Shown here piece after piece: positions 33,930 to 42,859 of a stretch of 64,000 nt of DNA; positions within the stretch are counted from its first letter, which is position 1; each line of letters opens with the position of its first letter. The notes under the pieces were generated by a model, which saw only the letters and a list, made by a program, of their open reading frames with translations, had not been told where the DNA came from and did not search any database. Source of the stretch: Phycisphaeraceae bacterium (lineage in GTDB: Bacteria > Planctomycetota > Phycisphaerae > Phycisphaerales > UBA1924). The position numbers were made by a program, and so were the translations under genes. Location of the stretch: positions 1,054,001 to 1,118,000 of the forward strand of contig JAHBWV010000001.1 of NCBI GenBank assembly GCA_019636845.1. Direction: 5' to 3'.

Positions 33930-35729
33930 ATGCACGCCATGACGCACCGCAGATGCCGCAGAACCAACTCGCTTGTGCCTGTCACCCCATGCTGTCTATC
34001 GAGACGGTTGGTTTGCATTGCCATAGGGCTTGCGGCGGCCTTGTTCGTGGGTGGGTGTGGCGGAAACCCGTTCGCCACGCGTGAATCGGACTATGGACGC
34101 ATGGTCCCGGTTGATCGCCTGCGGTCCATTCAGCCCTCCGGGATAGAGAGCATGGGCAGGCCATCCGAAGCGCCGACAACCGGCCCGGAAATGCTGGCCA
34201 ACGCCGAGACGCTTCGCCGTCGTTTCGAAGGGCTGGACACGGTCTCGCTCACTCTCGAAGAGTGCCGCGCTGCCGCATTGGAAAGAAACCTCGATCTTCG
34301 TGTGGTGCTTGTCAATCCAGAGATCGCGGCGACCCTCGTCAGCGAGGAGGAGGCCGCATGGGAATCGCGTCTGGGTGTGACGTACCGCCGCAGCGAGTTC
34401 GATTCTCCAACGTCAAGCGAGCTCGCCAGCGCGCAATCCCGCTTTGACACCCTTCAGCCCGAAGTCGTCATTCCCTCTCGGACAGGCGGCAATGTCACGG
34501 TCTCCATGCCTGTCACGCGGAATGAGAACGACAACCCCTTTACCACATTGAATCCCGCGTACACCACCGACTTTCAGATAGGTCTGTCACAACAACTGCT
34601 CAGGGGAGCTGGCCGCCGCGCCAACACGCATCTGCTCCGAGTCGCATCGTACAACAGGCAGATCTCCGAGGCCCAGACAAAGCTCGAGGTCATCAGGCAA
34701 CTGGCCGCCGTGGATCGGGCGTACTGGCGTCTCTTCGCAGCCCGTGAGGCCCTTGAGGTCGCGCAGCGTCAGTTTGAGCTGGCTCAGTCCCAGCTCGAGA
34801 CAGCGCGGCGAGCCGTGACCGCCGGCCGCCTCGCGGAGATTGAGGTCATCCGAGCGCAGTCCGGACTTGCCTCGCGTCTCGAAGCGATTATCAACGCTCA
34901 GAACGCCGTGCTCTCAAGCCAGAGAAACCTCAAGCGTGTGATCAATCTCGACGGGCTCGGCCAAGACACGCCCGTGATGGTGGAAACCGCTTCGCCGCCA
35001 GATCCGGTGAGGTATGAGATCGAAGGAAAGGCGCTCGTCGAGTCCGCGCTCGCGGCACGCATGGAAATGCTTGAAATCGAGCTTCGTCTTGCGTCCGATC
35101 TCTCACAGATCGACTACTCAAAGAATCAGGCGCTCCCGCTTCTGGCATTCGACTACGTCTATCGAATCAACGGCCTTGGAGACACGTTCAACTCGAGCAC
35201 GACCGTGATGCGTGAGAACAACTTTGAGGACTGGGAACTCGGCCTGAGAGCCGAGATCCCGATCGGCAACGAGGCCGCAAAGAGCCGCGTGCGTCGAGCG
35301 CTTCTCACCCGTCTGCAACGTCTCGCCACGCGGGAAGCCCAGAAGTCTTCCATCTCGCAGGAGGTTCTCGACGCTGTAGACTCGATCAACGCTGGGTGGC
35401 AGAGAATCATGGCGGCACGACAATCGGTGATCCTCAATCAGCGCACGCTGGACGCCGAGCAACGCGCCTTTGGTGTCGGAAACTCCACCAGCACAGATGT
35501 GCTCGATGCCGCGGCACGACTCGCCGACGCACAACTCGCCGAGATCAGGGCGGTTGTTGATTACCAGATCGCGCAGATCGATCTCGCCTTCGCAACCGGA
35601 ACGCTCCTCGGAGCATCACGGGTTGATTGGGCACCGGGCGAGCCGAGTGAGACGGTTGTTCCCCGGGACGGCGAGACCCCTCGTGCATCGCGCCGTGTCG
35701 TTACCACAGGTTCCGCTGGCGAGGGATAA
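33930..35729 (+). CDS. TolC-type outer membrane efflux lipoprotein
   Basis: 599 residues. The N-terminus has a long basic lead, a hydrophobic core and a lipobox ending VGGCGG (Cys about residue 43), so it is probably lipidated and sent to the outer membrane. Two outer membrane efflux protein repeats follow: CRAAALERNLDLRVVLVNPE and VVDRAYW-like helices in the first, and LRAEIPIGNEAAKSRVRRAL with the terminal LADAQLAEIRAVVDYQIAQI in the second. It would form the exit duct of a tripartite efflux or type I secretion system. No membrane-fusion or pump partner is adjacent. An ATG at 33939 is an alternative start. Confidence 0.85.
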   Translation: MHAMTHRRCRRTNSLVPVTPCCLSRRLVCIAIGLAAALFVGGCGGNPFATRESDYGRMVPVDRLRSIQPSGIESMGRPSEAPTTGPEMLANAETLRRRFEGLDTVSLTLEECRAAALERNLDLRVVLVNPEIAATLVSEEEAAWESRLGVTYRRSEFDSPTSSELASAQSRFDTLQPEVVIPSRTGGNVTVSMPVTRNENDNPFTTLNPAYTTDFQIGLSQQLLRGAGRRANTHLLRVASYNRQISEAQTKLEVIRQLAAVDRAYWRLFAAREALEVAQRQFELAQSQLETARRAVTAGRLAEIEVIRAQSGLASRLEAIINAQNAVLSSQRNLKRVINLDGLGQDTPVMVETASPPDPVRYEIEGKALVESALAARMEMLEIELRLASDLSQIDYSKNQALPLLAFDYVYRINGLGDTFNSSTTVMRENNFEDWELGLRAEIPIGNEAAKSRVRRALLTRLQRLATREAQKSSISQEVLDAVDSINAGWQRIMAARQSVILNQRTLDAEQRAFGVGNSTSTDVLDAAARLADAQLAEIRAVVDYQIAQIDLAFATGTLLGASRVDWAPGEPSETVVPRDGETPRASRRVVTTGSAGEG

Positions 35730-35764
35730 TCGGCGAACTGGCGGCAAAGGCACAACGGCCGATT
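35728..35764. terminator. Hairpin between convergent tolC-like and purF genes
   Basis: Arms AATCGGC (35728-35734) and GCCGATT (35758-35764) lie between two stops 38 bp apart. The loop is 23 nt and there is no T tract, so termination is only possible. Confidence 0.35.
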
Positions 35765-35767
35765 CGA

Positions 35768-37294
35768 CTACGCATCCCCGAAGATGTGCATCTGGTCGGT
35801 CTCGATGACACGCTCGGTCACCGGGTGATCCACATCAATCCGATAGTCGCCGTCGTAGCATGCGGTGCAGTACTTCTCGCCCGGTTCACTCATCGCGGAC
35901 AGCATCCCCTCCTGCGTGAGATAGTGAAGCGTGTCAACGCCAAGATACTGGCGGATCTGTTCCACGGTTCTCCCGTTGGCGATCAACTGGCTCCGTTCGG
36001 CGAAGTCCACCCCAAAGAAGCACGGGTGGCGGATCGGTGGGCAAGAGATCCGTAGATGGACCTCTCTGGCGCCCGCCTGACGGATCTGCTCCATCTTCAC
36101 GCGTGTCGTTGTGCCACGGACGATCGAATCGTCGACCACGATCACACGCTTGCCCCGAACTATCTCGGCGATCACGTTGAGTTTGAGGCGTACCGCGGCG
36201 TTCCGCTCCGTCTGTGTCGGCTTGATGAACGTCCGGCCAACGTACCGATTCGGAACGATCCCCTCGCGGTACGGCAGGCCGCACGCACGAGCGTAGCCCG
36301 CAGCGGCCGATCTGCCGGAATCGGGCATCGGCATGACAAAATCGGCGGGCACGTGTGCCTCGGTCGCCAGGATCTCGCCCAGGCGTTCTCGCACCGTCTG
36401 GACATTCTGACCGAAGATAACGCTCGCCGGGCTGGCGAAGTAGACGTGCTCAAAGACGCAATGGGCTGGCCGAGGGCTCGGCTCAGCGAAGCGACGAGAA
36501 GCGAGGCCTTGATCAGAGAGGGTCACGATCTCGCCCGGCTCGATCTCCCGCACGAACTCAGCCCCCGCAACGTCGAGCGCAACGGTCTCGCTGGCGACAA
36601 CATGCTGCCCGTCCGGAAGTTGGCCCAGGACCAACGGACGCCATCCCCAGGGATCGCGTGCCGCCTCTATCCGGTCAGCGAACAGCATGACGAGACTGAA
36701 TGCCCCCTGGAGACGCCTGAGTGTGGCGGCGACAGGATCGGGCGTGCGCTGCTGCTCAGGAGAAGCCAAAAGGTGGATGATGACCTCTGTGTCGCTCGTA
36801 GTGTGGAACAGGTGCCCACGCTCCTCGAACATGCGGCGGAGTGCGTCGCTGTTCACCAGATTCCCGTTGTGAGCGATCGCGACCTGGCCACCGATATACG
36901 ACTCGATCAGCGGTTGGCTGTTGCACGCCAGCGAGCCGCCTGCGGTTGAGTATCGATTGTGCCCGATCGCTCCCTTCTCTCCGACGCGGCACAGGTGGGT
37001 GAGATCGTGCGGCGAGATCACGTCGGCAACCAACCCCATGCCGACCACGCCATCGATCCGTCGTCCATCGGTGACCGCGATCCCCGCGGCCTCCTGCCCC
37101 CTGTGCTGCTGGGCGTACAGGCCGAGGTATGCCAGTCTCGGGCCCTCGGGCACGCCCCAGACGCCGAACACGCCGCACCGCTCCTTCTTCTCCATGTCGC
37201 GGACAGCGTCGGACTCGAAGAGCCGGTTCGGCTCCCGAGTCGTCGGCGAAGCGAGGACCGGGAGTGAGAGGCGCCGGGCATTGACATCGTCCAT
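35768..37294 (-). CDS. purF: Amidophosphoribosyltransferase
   Basis: About 508 residues from ATG 37294. PurF makes 5-phosphoribosylamine from PRPP and glutamine, the first step of purine synthesis. The Ntn glutaminase begins at CGVFGVWGVPEGPRLAYLGL after a propeptide-like stretch of about 30 residues. The PRPP loop is VIVVDDSIVRGTTTR. The Cys positions of the Fe-S form are present (AHCVFEH, RISCPPIRHPCF, KYCTACYDG), so it is the B. subtilis type. The frame extends upstream to a GTG at 37420, but that would run into the terminator of the neighbouring gene. Confidence 0.95.
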   Translation of the reverse strand: MDDVNARRLSLPVLASPTTREPNRLFESDAVRDMEKKERCGVFGVWGVPEGPRLAYLGLYAQQHRGQEAAGIAVTDGRRIDGVVGMGLVADVISPHDLTHLCRVGEKGAIGHNRYSTAGGSLACNSQPLIESYIGGQVAIAHNGNLVNSDALRRMFEERGHLFHTTSDTEVIIHLLASPEQQRTPDPVAATLRRLQGAFSLVMLFADRIEAARDPWGWRPLVLGQLPDGQHVVASETVALDVAGAEFVREIEPGEIVTLSDQGLASRRFAEPSPRPAHCVFEHVYFASPASVIFGQNVQTVRERLGEILATEAHVPADFVMPMPDSGRSAAAGYARACGLPYREGIVPNRYVGRTFIKPTQTERNAAVRLKLNVIAEIVRGKRVIVVDDSIVRGTTTRVKMEQIRQAGAREVHLRISCPPIRHPCFFGVDFAERSQLIANGRTVEQIRQYLGVDTLHYLTQEGMLSAMSEPGEKYCTACYDGDYRIDVDHPVTERVIETDQMHIFGDA

Positions 37295-37412
37295 GCGTTT
37301 GCTCTGAGCGGTGCGTTGCTGTCGTGTGGAAGGCGACTGCCGCGTTGATCGTGTCGCTGCGAGCAGTGTAGGGATCACGTTCTGTTGCTTCTGCCCCGAA
37401 GGCGAAAAGGCA

Positions 37413-37442
37413 CAAGGCACCTCTACGGAGAGTGGTGCCTTG
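37413..37442 (-). terminator. Terminator-like hairpin after the HU-like gene
   Basis: Arms CAAGGCAC (37413-37420) and GTGCCTTG (37435-37442) lie 32 bp beyond the minus-strand stop at 37474. On the minus strand the sequence continues TGCCTTTTCG. It separates the HU-like gene from purF. Confidence 0.55.
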
Positions 37443-37473
37443 CGTAGACCTGCTGAAATGACTCGAACGGGAC

Positions 37474-37878
37474 TTAGGAGACCATTCCCTTGAGGCCCTT
37501 GAGGGGGCGGATCTTGATAGCCGTGCTGGCGGGCTTGGCCTTGAACATCTTCTCCTGCTTGGTGAAGGGATCGATGCCCTTCCGAGCCGGGGTCGCCGGC
37601 TTGAAGCGGCTCGTGACCTTCATCAGGCCGGGAACGACGAAGACCTTCGGCTTGTCCTTGCTCGGCTTCGCCAGATCGGCAGCCATCACCGACGAGAGCG
37701 TGTCGAACACTCCCGAGACCTGCTTGCGGCTCAGGCCGTTGTGCTCCCCGAGAAGCGCGAAAAGCTCACCCTTGGTCCGCTTGGCGGCGGCGGTGATCTT
37801 CGCCGGCTTGGCGGCCTTGGGGGCTGCCTTAGCGGGTGACTTTGAGGACTTCGACGACTTGCCAGACTTCTTTGCCAT
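37474..37878 (-). CDS. HU-family DNA-binding protein with N-terminal Lys/Ala tail
   Basis: 134 residues. Residues 1 to about 35 are a Lys/Ser/Ala/Pro tail (KKSGKSSKSSKSPAKAAPKA) like histone H1. The HU/IHF core follows: ELFALLGEHNGLSRKQVSGV, FVVPGLMKVTSRFKPATPARKG, and the beta-arm and end KAKPASTAIKIRPLKGLKG. It is a nucleoid architectural protein. The more familiar tailed HU proteins carry the tail at the C-terminus; here it comes first. Its own promoter region has phased A-tracts. GGAG lies about 10 nt before the ATG. Confidence 0.85.
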   Translation of the reverse strand: MAKKSGKSSKSSKSPAKAAPKAAKPAKITAAAKRTKGELFALLGEHNGLSRKQVSGVFDTLSSVMAADLAKPSKDKPKVFVVPGLMKVTSRFKPATPARKGIDPFTKQEKMFKAKPASTAIKIRPLKGLKGMVS

Positions 37879-37926
37879 TGCTGTTTCACTCCATGAAAGG
37901 CTTTGATTCTCTCCGAGAACTGCGGG

Positions 37927-37997
37927 TTTCTATCGCGCCGCTTGCCGTTTGGCAAGGCCGTCACATCGGTCGGAACACTGTTTTTTCGTGGTTTTTT
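37927..37997 (-). promoter_or_regulatory. Promoter of the HU-like gene with phased A-tracts
   Basis: On the minus strand, -35 TTGCCA (plus 37950-37955) and -10 TAGAAA (plus 37927-37932) are 17 bp apart. The -35 is part of a short dyad CTTGCC-GTTT-GGCAAG (37941-37956). Upstream are two A6 tracts (plus-strand T6 at 37981-37986 and 37992-37997) 11 bp apart, in helical phase, likely a bent UP-type element. Confidence 0.5.
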
Positions 37998-38005
37998 CCA
38001 TATTT

Positions 38006-38812
38006 CTATTGCTCGGGACCTGTCTTCTCGAGCTCGACGGACAGTTCAAGCAACACCGCAGAGTGGTCCGAAACCCCTGAAATCCGAGGTTCATGCATGT
38101 ACTCGGCTCGGCGGATCGCGGACGAAACACAGCCCGAAACGATCGCGTGATCGAGTCGCAACTCGTGTCCCCAGTGGGATTTCCACGTTGTGTGGCGGGC
38201 GGATTTCTCGCTTGGTTCGGTCTCGCTTGCTGCAAATACGTCGATGTACCCGGCCGTGGCGAGTCTGCCCATGCCGAACGCGACATGGCGAGGTGGCCCT
38301 CCGGGCTGCCCGGGATCTCGTGAACCATTGAGATCTCCGAGTATGACATGACGGTCGCCACGAAATCGAATCGCGTGATCAACCAGCCAGGCCCAACCGT
38401 GCAGGGCACTGCTGGGAATCCAATCATCGGGCAGGTGGGCACCCGTCACGATGAGTCCACCCGCCTCTCGGGCCAGACGACGCACGACGACCCTCCGACG
38501 CAGAGACTCTGGAGGTTCTTCCCTCATGAGCTCGGTGTCGGGTTCGAAGCCGAACCGTGAGACCATGATGATCCGGTTCCGGGTCTGAGTGAGGCCCCCG
38601 GAGGCCTCCGCGACATGCACAAGCCCCCGGTCGGCCAGGATTGCAAGCAGCTGCCCACCCAGGGTTGGACGGAACTCGGAGATCACGACCAGATCGGGTT
38701 CATGGGACACGATTTCGAGCGCGATATGTGGCAGGCGCCTGCCGCTCCCACCGTGCAGGATGTTCCACGCCAGCATCCGGAGCGTCCGTGGCGTGTCGTT
38801 CGGGTCGGGCAT
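38006..38812 (-). CDS. Endonuclease/exonuclease/phosphatase (EEP) family protein
   Basis: 268 residues. The EEP fold motifs are present in order: RMLAWNILHGG (metal Asn), DLVVISEFRP (metal Glu), VTGAHLPD (His), VILGDLNGSRDPG (Asp/Asn), RLDHAIVSG (Asp) and GVSDHSAVLLEL (catalytic Asp-His). Substrates of this family include nucleic acids, phosphoinositides and sphingomyelin; none can be assigned. No signal peptide is seen, so it is probably cytoplasmic. It is divergent from the dehydrogenase at 38856, 43 bp apart. Confidence 0.88.
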   Translation of the reverse strand: MPDPNDTPRTLRMLAWNILHGGSGRRLPHIALEIVSHEPDLVVISEFRPTLGGQLLAILADRGLVHVAEASGGLTQTRNRIIMVSRFGFEPDTELMREEPPESLRRRVVVRRLAREAGGLIVTGAHLPDDWIPSSALHGWAWLVDHAIRFRGDRHVILGDLNGSRDPGQPGGPPRHVAFGMGRLATAGYIDVFAASETEPSEKSARHTTWKSHWGHELRLDHAIVSGCVSSAIRRAEYMHEPRISGVSDHSAVLLELSVELEKTGPEQ

Positions 38813-38855
38813 GCACGAGCGTAATCGGCGATGCAGCCGCGTGCTACCGTTGCGT

Positions 38856-39839
38856 ATGAGCGATCCTTCGTTGTCGGGACAGAGGCCGGTTGTCGTTGTG
38901 ACCCATGAGATTCCCGGACGATTGAACGTGCCCGGGGCAGAGATACGTCAGAGCGACGTGTCCAAGCAGACGAGAGCGGACGTCCTCCGAATGATCCACG
39001 GCGCGTCATTCGTGGTCACCATGTACTTTGACAAGGTCGATTCGGAGTTCCTGGACGCCGCTGGGCCTGGCCTCAAGGGTGTGTGCAACTTCGCGGTCGG
39101 ATACGACAATATCGACGTAGCTCTCTGCAAGCAGCGTGGAGTGAAGGTAGCCAACACACCCGGAGCCGTGACAGAGGGCACCGCGGATCTCGCGTGGGCG
39201 CTCATCCTCGCGTGCGCCAGACGCCTCATCGAAGCCGACCGATTCGCACGCACAGATGAGTACGCCCGTCGCGGGCCGCTCGGGATCACAGAGTTTCTTG
39301 GGATGGACCTCACCGGCCGAACGCTCCTCATTGTCGGCGCGGGTCGGATCGGGTACGCGACCGCTCTGCGATCGATCGGCTGGGGGATGCGTGTGCTCTA
39401 CGTCGCCAGATCACGCCATCTCGACTTCGAACTCGCGCCGCTCGCGGCCCGACGCGTGAGTCTCGAAGAGGGGCTGCGCGAGGCTGATGTGGTCAGTGTT
39501 CACACCCCACTCACGCCTGAGACGAGGCACATCATCGATGCGAAGGCGATATCGCTGATGAAGCCCACGTCGATCCTCATCAACACATCCCGCGGCCCGA
39601 CGATTGACGAGGGCTCACTCGTCGCGGCGCTGAAGGAGCGTCGGATCTGGGGGGCTGGTCTCGACGTCTTCGAGCATGAGCCAAGACTTCATCCCGGTCT
39701 CGCAGAGCTCACGAATGTCGTGCTCGCGCCGCACATCGGGAGCGCGGAGACGAAGTATCGTCTGCTCATGACGGAGATGGTCTCGGAGAACGCGCGAGCG
39801 GTGCTGAGCGGACGTGAGCCGATCAACCCCGTCTACTGA
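38856..39839 (+). CDS. D-2-hydroxyacid dehydrogenase (glyoxylate/hydroxypyruvate reductase-like)
   Basis: 327 residues from ATG 38856. An NAD(P)-dependent oxidoreductase of 2-keto acids. It shows GVCNFAVGYDNIDV, ANTPGAVTEGTADLAWALIL, the nucleotide loop GRTLLIVGAGRIGYATALR, the catalytic Arg region LINTSRGPTIDEGSLVAAL, Glu in GLDVFEHEP, and the catalytic His in VVLAPHIGSAE. The frame is open upstream to 38589, but that part overlaps the divergent EEP gene antisense and lacks family similarity. The substrate may be glyoxylate or hydroxypyruvate; this is inferred from overall resemblance to GyaR-type enzymes. Confidence 0.92.
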   Translation: MSDPSLSGQRPVVVVTHEIPGRLNVPGAEIRQSDVSKQTRADVLRMIHGASFVVTMYFDKVDSEFLDAAGPGLKGVCNFAVGYDNIDVALCKQRGVKVANTPGAVTEGTADLAWALILACARRLIEADRFARTDEYARRGPLGITEFLGMDLTGRTLLIVGAGRIGYATALRSIGWGMRVLYVARSRHLDFELAPLAARRVSLEEGLREADVVSVHTPLTPETRHIIDAKAISLMKPTSILINTSRGPTIDEGSLVAALKERRIWGAGLDVFEHEPRLHPGLAELTNVVLAPHIGSAETKYRLLMTEMVSENARAVLSGREPINPVY

Positions 39840-39854
39840 TGGACTTGCCGCCCG

Positions 39855-39870
39855 GAGCACGCTGGTGCTC
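39855..39870. terminator. Short hairpin between convergent genes
   Basis: GAGCAC-GCTG-GTGCTC lies in the 33-bp gap between the dehydrogenase stop and the stop of the dockerin-like protein gene. There is no clear T tail. Confidence 0.4.
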
Positions 39871-39872
39871 GT

Positions 39873-41354
39873 TCACTCGTTGAACGCCTGCAGGAAGTCG
39901 AGAAGATCGAGGATGTCGACGATGAGATCGCGGTTAAAGTCGGCATTCACATTCCCGACGAAGCACGGGCCGGCCTGACCCTCGCACACTGAGAACGCTC
40001 CGAAGAAATCCAGGAGATCGAGAATATCGACCACGCCGTCACCGTTGACGTCCGCGGGGTGCCCGCTCGGGTTCAGATCCGCAGCGCTCACCGTGCCATC
40101 GTAATTGGTGTCAAAGATGGAGAAGTTGAGCCCGAATCCGTCCAGCACGACCAAGCCGTTCACGGTTGAGTCCGCATCGTCTGGGCCGCCGTCCTTCGCT
40201 GCGATGTAATCGAGCAGTTCAGTCTCGTCGTTCTGATCCACGGAGCCGTTGCCGTTGAAGTCGCCCATGATGATGTCGAATCCGGCATCGGTCCAGACGA
40301 AGAGGGCATCATCCGGGCTCTCGTAAGCGGTGCCGACGATCGCCATGGCTCGCCAGGATTCCGGGTCCAGTCCGTCGCTCACGCTCTTGCCTCGCCAGCC
40401 GACAGAAAGCGTTCGTACCGCACCGGTGATCGACGTGGACTGGTTCACCAGTTCATGAATCGCCTCCGCAACGCTTGTCTGGTTCGCCACGTTGAAGTCA
40501 AACGGCTGAGGCGCGGCACCCGCCATCAGGCCCGCACCCTGCTGAGTCAGAGGGAAGACGAGCGTGATCGTGGTTGTATCGGTAGCGATGTCATGCGAGA
40601 ACCTGAGCTTGACGAGCGGGTTCCACGCGCCGAATCCGCTGCCTCCGAACATGCTGCTCGCGGAATTGAATGCGCCGAACCGCTCAAAGAAACGCCCTTG
40701 GACGACCCACGTCTCTCCGGCGTCGAAGGTGCCGTCCTGGTTGCCACCTTCTGAGATGACCGTGACAGTCGTGCATCCGCAGAAGGCGAGCGAAAAATCG
40801 GCACCGCTCCGTTCATAGAAGGGAGGTGTTGTGAAGTCGAAGTCCAGGCCGGTTCCCTGTGTGAGCGTTCGCTCGCCGATCTCGCCCTGCGGAACGCCTC
40901 CGTACCGAGCGATGTTGGCCAGCACCCGCATCGCAGCGACCGACGGGAGTTCGCCTCCGGTGTTGATATCGTTGTCCACATCGAACTCGACATACCCGTA
41001 GATCGGGCTCGGCCCGAACTCAAACGGGTCGTAAACGTCCAGAATCCCGAGCTCGCCCGGAGGGTTGATCACACCCGCAAGCACTAGATCGAGTCTGAAG
41101 AACTCGCCATCGTCGTCGTACTCGCCGACATAGAGGTTCGTCGCGGGCGAGGCGGGCTCCCACGCTCCGACTGTAAGAGACAGGATGTCGGGAAGATTGG
41201 CGAAGGGGCCGATCGATCCGTTCGCGCCGAAGTCCATGCGACGCAACGAGGCGTCGCCACGCGGATCGAGCCATTGCTTGCCGTCATCCGCAAGACCGGT
41301 TCCGGCGAGCAACGCGATAAGCGAATGGCAGAGTATCCCGCGGTGATTCATCAC
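39873..41354 (-). CDS. Secreted protein with dockerin-like C-terminal repeats
   Basis: 493 residues. A short signal peptide (ILCHSLIALLAGTGLA) precedes a beta-rich region of about 330 residues with no family I recognise, containing DVDNDINTGGELPSVAAM. Three or more calcium-loop repeats follow (DFNGNGSVDQNDETELLDYI; DVNGDGVVDILDLLDFFGAF; DFNRDLIVDILDLLDFLQAF), the dockerin-like ending shared with the protein at 2173-5160. GTG 41354 and ATG 41351 both overlap the stop of the NtrC-type regulator, so expression is coupled to the two-component genes, suggesting a linked role at the cell surface. Confidence 0.7.
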   Translation of the reverse strand: MMNHRGILCHSLIALLAGTGLADDGKQWLDPRGDASLRRMDFGANGSIGPFANLPDILSLTVGAWEPASPATNLYVGEYDDDGEFFRLDLVLAGVINPPGELGILDVYDPFEFGPSPIYGYVEFDVDNDINTGGELPSVAAMRVLANIARYGGVPQGEIGERTLTQGTGLDFDFTTPPFYERSGADFSLAFCGCTTVTVISEGGNQDGTFDAGETWVVQGRFFERFGAFNSASSMFGGSGFGAWNPLVKLRFSHDIATDTTTITLVFPLTQQGAGLMAGAAPQPFDFNVANQTSVAEAIHELVNQSTSITGAVRTLSVGWRGKSVSDGLDPESWRAMAIVGTAYESPDDALFVWTDAGFDIIMGDFNGNGSVDQNDETELLDYIAAKDGGPDDADSTVNGLVVLDGFGLNFSIFDTNYDGTVSAADLNPSGHPADVNGDGVVDILDLLDFFGAFSVCEGQAGPCFVGNVNADFNRDLIVDILDLLDFLQAFNE

Positions 41355-42826
41355 TGACTTGCCTCCCGAACGAATGACTCCAGGCCGTACCGCTCGATCC
41401 GGTAGCGGAAGCTGCTCCGCTGCATCCCGATCAGCTTGGCGGCCCGGGAGACATTCCCTCGGGTCTTGGCAAGAGATTGTTTCATGAGCTCGCGCTCGAC
41501 CTCAGTGAACGTGCACGAGCCGGCGTCAAAGTCGAAATGAAGCCCCCCAGTTGAGGTCCGATCACTATTGAGAGCAACCCGATCCCCGTCTTCGGACGAG
41601 GCGTGAGCCGGTGCGAGGTCAAGGCCAAGATCGATGGCCGTGATCTCATGCTGGTCACAGAGCATGGCGACACGCTGCATCGTGTTCAGGAGTTCTCGCA
41701 CGTTGCCCGGCCAGCCGTAAGCCCGTATCGCATCCATCGCATCTGCAGAGAGTTTCGCCGGAGGACGCCCGTATTCGCGGAGCATCCGATCAAGCGACGC
41801 GCATCCGATCAGCACGCCATCCTCCCCTCGCTCGCGAAGGGGGGGGATTCGGATCGTGAGCGCGTTCAACCGATACAGTAGGTCTTTGCGGAACAACCCG
41901 GCCGCGGCTCGCTGCTCAAGATCCTGGTTCGTCGCCGCCACAACGCGAACCCTCACCGGCGTCTCGCGTGAGCCGCCGATTCGCCGGATCATGCCGCGCT
42001 CGAGCACGGAAAGGAGCTTTGCCTGCAACTCCAGCGGCATGTCACCGATCTCATCCAGAAAGATCGTTCCACCATCCGCCATCTCAAACAGGCCTTCTCT
42101 GGATGCCCTCGCGTCGGTGAAGGCCCCACGCTCATGCCCGAAGAGCTCAGACTCGATCAGTGCCGCAGGCAGAGCCGAGCAGTTCACATGAACATATGGC
42201 GCGTCGGCAGACCCTGAGGCCTTGAGCGAGGCATCGTGGATGTGCCGGGCGAGCACGCCCTTCCCTACCCCTGTCTCACCGAGCAGGAGTATCGTGGGCA
42301 GCGATGCACCCGCCCGCGGGTCGTGGGTTGAAGGTAACGGGCTCTGCGCCATTCGCTCTGCGAGCGAGAGCGTCTGGAGCCACCCAGGACTCTGCCCGAT
42401 GACACCCGACACCGCGCCGCCCACTCCCTCGAGTCTCTTGTAAAGACGCAGTTTGCGCCGGTCTGCGCGGGCCGTCAGAAGTCGGTTCACCAGGATCCCG
42501 AGTTCATCGAGACGAACCGGCTTCTCCAGGTAATCGTCCGCCCCGACTCTCATCGCCCTTACTGCGGATTCAACGGAGCCATATCCCGTCATCACGATGA
42601 TCACACCGTCAAACCCCTCTTCGCGCAGCCGGGCCACAAGATCAATCCCGTTGCCGCAACCAAGATTCACATCGGTGAGGATCGCATCGAAACGCGATTG
42701 AGCCATCGCCTCGTCGGCTTCCGGCAATGACTCGCACTCCACAATCTCGTGCCCGTTGCCACGGAGGGATCGGGCGATCGTGAATCGAATGTTCGACTCA
42801 TCCTCGATGATCAGAATTCTGGCCAC
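41351..42826 (-). CDS. NtrC-family sigma54-dependent response regulator
   Basis: About 491 residues. The receiver domain has ARILIIEDESNIRF, phospho-acceptor Asp in ILTDVNLG, IVMTGYGS and YLEKPV. The AAA+ domain has Walker A GETGVGKG, the sigma54-contact loop GAFTDA and Walker B GGTIFLDEIGD. A Fis-type HTH (NVSRAAKLIGMQRSSFRYRI) closes the protein. GTG 42826 is chosen because GGGGAA sits 6 nt upstream and the receiver fold begins there; a longer frame to 43042 overlaps the kinase gene. It would activate sigma54 promoters on signal from the adjacent kinase. A 22-bp palindrome lies directly upstream of its ribosome-binding site. Confidence 0.92.
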   Translation of the reverse strand: MARILIIEDESNIRFTIARSLRGNGHEIVECESLPEADEAMAQSRFDAILTDVNLGCGNGIDLVARLREEGFDGVIIVMTGYGSVESAVRAMRVGADDYLEKPVRLDELGILVNRLLTARADRRKLRLYKRLEGVGGAVSGVIGQSPGWLQTLSLAERMAQSPLPSTHDPRAGASLPTILLLGETGVGKGVLARHIHDASLKASGSADAPYVHVNCSALPAALIESELFGHERGAFTDARASREGLFEMADGGTIFLDEIGDMPLELQAKLLSVLERGMIRRIGGSRETPVRVRVVAATNQDLEQRAAAGLFRKDLLYRLNALTIRIPPLRERGEDGVLIGCASLDRMLREYGRPPAKLSADAMDAIRAYGWPGNVRELLNTMQRVAMLCDQHEITAIDLGLDLAPAHASSEDGDRVALNSDRTSTGGLHFDFDAGSCTFTEVERELMKQSLAKTRGNVSRAAKLIGMQRSSFRYRIERYGLESFVREASQ

Positions 42827-42837
42827 TTGCTTCCCCG

Positions 42838-42859
42838 GAATGGCCAGTACTGGCCATTC
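42838..42859. promoter_or_regulatory. Perfect 22-bp palindrome between kinase and regulator genes
   Basis: The half-site is GAATGGCCAGT, repeated as its exact complement (42838-42848, 42849-42859). As DNA it could be an operator. As minus-strand RNA it forms a 9-bp stem with a GTAC loop ending just before the GGGGAA ribosome-binding site of the regulator. It overlaps the kinase stop codon. Confidence 0.6.

Noticed and set aside
38589..38855. Upstream extension of the D-2-hydroxyacid dehydrogenase frame
   Set aside because: It lies antisense to the start of the EEP-family gene and has no similarity to dehydrogenases. The family start is ATG 38856.
41351..42826. GAFTDA instead of GAFTGA as a sign of a defective sigma54 activator
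   Set aside because: This is a frequent natural variant of the loop in NtrC-type proteins, and all other motifs are intact.
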